Positions 59,473-64,000 of a stretch of DNA of 64,000 nucleotides are shown in pieces. The number at the start of each line of letters is the position of its first letter. Within the stretch, counting starts at the first letter, position 1. Below the pieces are notes generated by a model that saw nothing but the letters and a program-made list of their open reading frames with translations, was not told the DNA's origin and ran no database searches. Origin of the DNA: Rhizoctonia solani (Eukaryota > Basidiomycota > Agaricomycetes > Cantharellales > Ceratobasidiaceae); assembly GCF_016906535.1 (NCBI RefSeq), contig NC_057379.1:1240001-1304000 (forward strand), written 5' to 3'. The translations under genes and the position numbers were made by a program.

Positions 59473-59495
59473 GGCCAAGGATTACCGTCAAACCC

Positions 59496-62400
59496 TTGGT
59501 CTCAAAATTAGAATCTCATGTATCTATCTCGGAGTTTGTAAACATTGCTATGGATTCAAATAAAAAACCGCTCCTCTTTTTAGATATGATACTGCAAGAT
59601 TCTCCAACGGAATCTATAAAAACCCTGGTTGACTCAGGGGCCACTTCGAATTTCATATCCCCCACCTTAGTTGAAAAATTAAAAATCCCAAAAACCCTAC
59701 TCAAAAATCCACAAGTAGTGAGAATGCTAGACAGTACCATTTCCCAGACTGGTCGCATATGGCACCAGGTACAGCTTGCGGTTTTGGTCAATGACCACCC
59801 CCACACCATTCCTTTCCTGGTATGCCCTATAGGCAACACCCCGGCAATCCTTGGCATGACTTGGCTAACGGCAGAATCTCCCTTAATAGACTGGCAACAG
59901 GGCTTAGTCACTTTCCCTGAGCAAGTTCAGATTGCATCCGAAGAAGAAGCCAATTCAGATCCTCTTGCAGATCTCCCCACACAATACCACGAATTCGCAA
60001 AAGTATTTGGGGAGGAGGAGTTCAAAGTACTTCCCCTGCATAGGGAATATGACATTGCCATCAACCTTGTCCCTGATGCCAAACTCTCCCCTGGTCCTAT
60101 TTATGGTATGACAGACGCCAAGTCCAAAGCCCTCAAGCAACATATCGAGGAGGAACTAGCCACAGGCAAAATCCGCCCCAGTACCTCCTCCGCAGGCGCC
60201 CCGGTTATGTTTGTGAAGAAAGCAGATGGTTCCCTCAGATTGGTGGTTGACTACCGGAAGTTAAACGACGTAACCCACAAAAACGTGTATCCACTTCCCA
60301 GACAGGACGATCTTATGGCTAAGCTCAGGAACGCCAAGCTATTCACCAAACTGGACTTACGTTGGGGTTATAATAATGTTAGAATCAAGGAAGGTGACGA
60401 GTGGAAGACGGCCTTCAGAACCAAATATGGGCTATTCAAATACTTAGTCATGCCATTTGGACTCACTAACGCCCCGGCCGCATTCCAACACTTTATGAAC
60501 GACCTGTTCAGGGATCTGATCAACGTCACAGTGGTAATTTACCTAGATGATATTCTCATCTTCTCAGAAAACCCAGAAGACCACCCAGCCCACGTCAGAG
60601 AAGTATTGTCACGACTTATGAAGAACCAACTCTTTTGCAAATTGTCAAAATGTCACTTCCACGTCACTACGGTTGATTATCTTGGCATTGTTATTTCCCC
60701 TTCAGGTTTCTCCATGGATTGGAAGAAGGTAGAGGCAGTGACATCATGGCCTCAACCCAGAACGGTCAAACAGGTCCAGGCATTCTTAGGCTTTGTTAAC
60801 TACCTCCAACAATTTATTCCCAACTTTAGCTCTGTTGCGCGTCCCTTACATAACCTCACCAAAAAGGAAACCCCTTGGTCATGGGGAGGTCCAGAGGAAG
60901 CAGCCTTCCAAGAACTTAAAACCCTAGTTACCCAATCCCCGGTTCTGATCCACTCCAACCCCAAGCTCCCCTATTACCTGGAAACAGACGCTTCAGGAGT
61001 AGCTATGGGCGCCATCTTGAGTCAAAGAGGTCCAGATAATTGGTTGCATCCCATCGCCTATATGTCCAAGTCCTTCTCAGGAGCAGAAGCCAATTACAAT
61101 ACCCATGATAAGGAGCTCCTGGCTATCATTAAAGCACTAGAGGAATGGAGGATATTCTTGGAAGCAACGGACAAACCGGTACAGGTATTCACGGATCATA
61201 GGAATCTGGAGTATTGGATGCAGGCACGGACATTCAACCGCAGGCATGCCAGATGGCGCATATTCCTGAGCGATTTCAACTTTGAGATCCACTATTGCCC
61301 AGGAAAGCAATCAGGGAAACCAGACGCCCTATCCAGACGATTGGACTACGTTGATACACCACCAGAACCAGAGGTTATGTTACCCGCAGAAGTCTTTGCC
61401 AATACATCAGAAGAAGAGCTGGAAATTGTCACGGAAATACGCTCCAAGCTAAGGGAAGATCCATCCCTTGAATCCATCATCCAGTTCCTAACTGAAGACG
61501 CGGATAACGCTCCTCCCTCCATTTGGAAAGCTTACAGAGACTACAATTGGGAGGAAGACCTACTATGGTATCAAGGGAAACTTGTGGTTCCAGACTCAGA
61601 GGCCCTAAAGGAGCAATTGCTCAGGGAATTCCATGACTCCCCACTAGCCGGCCATCCGGGTCAGCAGAGAACCCTTGAACTCCTAAGTCGCAACTACTGG
61701 TGGCCAGGGATGAAATCATCCGCCAAGGAATGGGTAGAATGTTGCCCCACATGCCAGGCCAACCGACAAGCCCACACCCCGGTTATCACCCTCAAACCTC
61801 TGGAAGTTCCCCCCTATCCGTTCCACACCATTTCCTATGACTTTATCACTGGATTCCCAAGGTCAAACGGTCACAACGCAATCTTGGTAGTCATTGACTC
61901 CTTCTCCAAATTTGGGCATTTTATCCCAACTACCAAGAAGATCACCTCCAAGGGTCTGGCGGATTTATTCATCTCACACGTGTGGAAGCTCCATGGGTTG
62001 CCAGTCAAAACAATATCAGACAGAGGGACTACGTTCACAGGAAAGTTCCTAAGGGCACTCTACCAACGTCTTGGAGTAAAACCATCCTTTTTGTCAGCCT
62101 ACCACCCGGAGTCAGACGGACAAACGGAGAGAGTGAACCAGTTCATTGAGTTCTATCTAAGGTCGTACGTTGCGGCAGACCACTCGGACTGGGCCTCTTG
62201 GTTACCATTAGCGGAATATGCCTACAACAATGCAAGACACTCTGCCACTGGGAAAACCCCGTTTGAGTTGGTATACGGACAAAATCCTGTCATGAACCCG
62301 TCCAACATTCCAGCAAACGTTCCAGAAGCCAATCTTGTGGCAGACACCCTTGCACAAGAATGGAAAGAAGCAGAGGCAGCCCTGAGGATGAGTAAAGAAA

Positions 62401-62882
62401 AGATGATTGGAAACAAGGGAATAATACCGGAATACTCAATTGGTGACAAAGTTTGGTTAGACGGAAAAAACGTGGAGCTCAGAACAAACTCCAACAAACT
62501 AGACCCCAAGAGACTAGGACCATTCGAGATCACGGAAAAAGTCTCCAGTCATGCGTACCGCCTAAAACTCCCAGAAACCCTGAGAATCCACGACGTATTC
62601 TACGTAGGATTGCTGTCCAAAGCGCACGAATCTCCAAGCCAGCCATTCCCTGATAGACCCCCTCCAGAAACAATAGAAGGGGAAGAAGAGTACAAAGTTG
62701 AACAAATCATTGACTCTAAACGCCAACAAGGAAAATGGTTCTATTTGATCAAATGGAAAGGATATGGCCCGGAAGATAACTCATGGGAACCGGAAGAACT
62801 GTTGGAACACAGCCAAGAAGAGATCAAGCGATTCAACAGAACTAGACTCAGAAAGGCTCATGACGCCGCCAAGAGCCTTTAA
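59496..62882 (+). CDS. Pol polyprotein of A4: protease, RT, RNase H, integrase, chromodomain
   Basis: Open for 1128 codons, and open upstream to 59442 in the same frame. Aspartic protease LVDSGATSNF (active Asp at about residue 46). Reverse transcriptase with YLDD at about 349-352. RNase H from YLETDASGVAMGAIL (about 495). Integrase zinc finger (HDSPLAGH at about 713 and CCPTC), then the catalytic triad in YDFITGF (about 781), SDRGTTF (about 843) and SDGQTERVNQF (about 879). A chromodomain lies at about 1066-1112 (EYKVEQIIDSKRQQGKW, LIKWKGYGPEDNSWEPEEL). The chromodomain is the mark of chromoviruses and directs insertion to particular chromatin. No ATG stands near the start: the first codon shown is TTG and the first ATG comes inside the protease region, so pol is most likely made as a Gag-Pol fusion. 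Its frame is -1 relative to gag, unlike A1, where it is the gag frame. Confidence 0.95.
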   Translation: MVSKLESHVSISEFVNIAMDSNKKPLLFLDMILQDSPTESIKTLVDSGATSNFISPTLVEKLKIPKTLLKNPQVVRMLDSTISQTGRIWHQVQLAVLVNDHPHTIPFLVCPIGNTPAILGMTWLTAESPLIDWQQGLVTFPEQVQIASEEEANSDPLADLPTQYHEFAKVFGEEEFKVLPLHREYDIAINLVPDAKLSPGPIYGMTDAKSKALKQHIEEELATGKIRPSTSSAGAPVMFVKKADGSLRLVVDYRKLNDVTHKNVYPLPRQDDLMAKLRNAKLFTKLDLRWGYNNVRIKEGDEWKTAFRTKYGLFKYLVMPFGLTNAPAAFQHFMNDLFRDLINVTVVIYLDDILIFSENPEDHPAHVREVLSRLMKNQLFCKLSKCHFHVTTVDYLGIVISPSGFSMDWKKVEAVTSWPQPRTVKQVQAFLGFVNYLQQFIPNFSSVARPLHNLTKKETPWSWGGPEEAAFQELKTLVTQSPVLIHSNPKLPYYLETDASGVAMGAILSQRGPDNWLHPIAYMSKSFSGAEANYNTHDKELLAIIKALEEWRIFLEATDKPVQVFTDHRNLEYWMQARTFNRRHARWRIFLSDFNFEIHYCPGKQSGKPDALSRRLDYVDTPPEPEVMLPAEVFANTSEEELEIVTEIRSKLREDPSLESIIQFLTEDADNAPPSIWKAYRDYNWEEDLLWYQGKLVVPDSEALKEQLLREFHDSPLAGHPGQQRTLELLSRNYWWPGMKSSAKEWVECCPTCQANRQAHTPVITLKPLEVPPYPFHTISYDFITGFPRSNGHNAILVVIDSFSKFGHFIPTTKKITSKGLADLFISHVWKLHGLPVKTISDRGTTFTGKFLRALYQRLGVKPSFLSAYHPESDGQTERVNQFIEFYLRSYVAADHSDWASWLPLAEYAYNNARHSATGKTPFELVYGQNPVMNPSNIPANVPEANLVADTLAQEWKEAEAALRMSKEKMIGNKGIIPEYSIGDKVWLDGKNVELRTNSNKLDPKRLGPFEITEKVSSHAYRLKLPETLRIHDVFYVGLLSKAHESPSQPFPDRPPPETIEGEEEYKVEQIIDSKRQQGKWFYLIKWKGYGPEDNSWEPEELLEHSQEEIKRFNRTRLRKAHDAAKSL

Positions 62883-62890
62883 GGGGGGGG
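62881..62890 (+). promoter_or_regulatory. Polypurine tract of A4
   Basis: AAGGGGGGGG, 3 nt before the 3' LTR, the expected primer site for plus-strand DNA synthesis. The matching tract in A1 is at about 45765-45774 on the minus strand. Confidence 0.75.
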
Positions 62891-62893
62891 CAA

Positions 62894-63453
62894 TGTTATA
62901 ACCTCCTTAACGATACCACCAGAATCGGACGAATTTTCTATTATTTTTAGTATTTTTTACGGACTTGATATCTTATGTTTTTCAATCACGTGATCTCGGC
63001 GCTTATTATGCCGAGATGCCGCGCCGAGATGCCGTGCCAAGGGCGCTTAGGAGAAATCCACGCTTCTGCGCAATCCGCAGCACGCTTCTCATTTGTCTTC
63101 TTACTTCTTTCTCTCACGCGCACAGACCATGTAGATAGTGTGCGTTGTCTATATATACAGCAGGGAAATCGCTTGGAAACACCAAGTTGATTTTACCTTG
63201 TCTCTTACTCATTAGAGAAGGTAGCCAGCCAGCTAAGTAGCCGGCCCCTAAGTAGTTCCCAGACGCTCACCACCCCTTTACTCACCACACCTCCCAGGCC
63301 TAAGGCCCCCTTGCAGTAGTATAGAAGTAGTAGACCGCCCTAAGCGGTATTAGTATAGCCTAGATAGTTAGTTACATAAGCAGTGTCTGTAGTAGTACAG
63401 CCATAAGCGCCTGCCCACTAGCGTGTACCCAACCTTATAGTTGGCGTACGACA
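62894..63453 (+). repeat. 3' LTR of A4
   Basis: 560 bp, TGTTATAACC to GTACGACA; nearly identical to the 5' LTR. Confidence 0.95.
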
Positions 63454-63892
63454 ATTTTAAACAAAGTCAATTGGACAACATTTTCAATCATGTGACTTTG
63501 GCGCTTATATCATATGCTAAGTGCCAAGCCATGTCCCCAACCTGTGCTTAATCAGCATGCATAGCCACCTCCACCTATGATGTCATCATGACATGTCAGT
63601 GACACATATGCATGAGTAAGGCCAACTGCAGAGCAGGGTTCTTATTTGATACAGTATTGCATATGTTGTATTTCTAATTAGTTCTCTCCTGTAATATATA
63701 AGGAGGCCAACCAACCATGGTAACACCCAGGTCAATTACCTCTTGTTGCATCCACTTATTGTACAAGGCCTTACAGCCAGCAACTACTTAGTCACATGCC
63801 TTAAGCATTGTTCTCATTGTACTTAGGTAGCTTGCCAATGCCTTATAGCGTCTTGTCACCATAGTATAGTTGGTTGTTGTTGTAGGTAGCTT

Positions 63893-64000
63893 TGTCATAA
63901 ACAGAGGAAAATAGAACTAGCCGGAATTGAACCAGCTTGACCACTAAGCCATAGAGCCCTATTATTCCTCTGCTGACAACCCATGATTACACCTGCTACC
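63893..64000 (-). mobile_element. Element D2, 5' part cut by the window edge
   Basis: Reverse copy of D1 (starts TGTCATAAACAGAGG), carrying the same box A and box B pair. Only 108 of about 174 bp are inside the window. It is inserted in the B5 LTR. Confidence 0.75.

Larger units (their letters stand above)
57201..63453 (+). mobile_element. Full-length family-A chromovirus (Ty3/gypsy), young copy A4
   Basis: 6253 bp, LTRs 57201-57760 and 62894-63453, flanked by ATTTT on both sides (57196-57200 and 63454-63458). The LTRs differ at only about five sites, which I read as transitions. Gag and a 1128-codon pol frame are open. Confidence 0.95.
57150..64000. mobile_element. Family B LTR, copy B5 (inverse orientation), split by A4 and D2; incomplete in window
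   Basis: Starts TGTTGCAGACACAC at 57150, is cut at 57200 by the family-A element A4, and resumes at 63459. The resumed sequence matches B3 and B4 until 63892, where D2 begins. Its far end lies beyond the window. Confidence 0.8.

Noticed and set aside
63925..63965. Possible true tRNA gene
   Set aside because: Boxes A and B are present but there is no anticodon arm and no room for one; treated as part of element D.
1..64000. CRISPR array, rRNA operon or bacterial operon structure
   Set aside because: No regularly spaced repeats, no rRNA sequence, and genes are spliced and separately spaced as in fungi.

Overview
The window looks like nuclear DNA of a filamentous basidiomycete, probably an agaricomycete of the Rhizoctonia/Ceratobasidium kind. 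The reasons are many-exon genes with introns of about 45-65 nt and GT...AG ends, fungal-type proteins, and a dense load of Tf1/Tf2-like chromodomain Ty3/gypsy elements. The genus is an inference; no rRNA or marker gene is present.

From 1 to about 42.6 kb the window is gene-bearing with long unexplained spacers. Recognised genes, in order: an oxysterol-binding protein (-), a small dsRNA-binding-domain-like protein (-), a nucleotidyltransferase-like protein (-), an Mrs2-type Mg2+ channel (+), CTP synthase (+), serine hydroxymethyltransferase with two in-frame starts (+), a secreted type-B carboxylesterase (+), an S1/P1 nuclease (-), three more small dsRBD-like genes (+), a conserved membrane protein (-), a monoglyceride-lipase-like hydrolase (-), a fifth dsRBD-like gene (-) and a pRiA4b Orf3-like domain protein (-). 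CTP synthase and SHMT both serve nucleotide supply; the esterase and S1/P1 nuclease look like secreted scavenging enzymes. The five dsRBD-like genes share a domain outline and a phase-1 intron inside the domain, so they look like a dispersed paralogous family and are the most unusual protein-coding feature here.

From 43.5 to 56.85 kb lies one old Tc1/mariner element torn apart by later insertions: three ~580-bp solo LTRs of family B (one carrying a fourth B copy), solo LTRs of a chromovirus family A (one carrying a 1.5-kb TG...CA element C), a 197-bp TA-inserting MITE, and a full-length but decayed family-A retrotransposon sitting inside a B LTR. Nearly every layer has target-site duplications that can be read directly. 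Removing the insertions leaves about 1.63 kb, a normal Tc1 size. All three catalytic acidic positions of the transposase are lost.

From 57.15 kb to the end, another B LTR holds a young-looking family-A retrotransposon with a perfect 5-bp duplication, LTRs about 99% alike, gag and a long pol ending in a chromodomain. In both full-length family-A copies a 13-nt sequence just inside the 5' LTR is complementary to the predicted 5' end of the element's own transcript, which is the arrangement for Tf1-type self-priming. A 174-bp element with tRNA-like pol III boxes (D) sits in one LTR and recurs at the right edge of the window.
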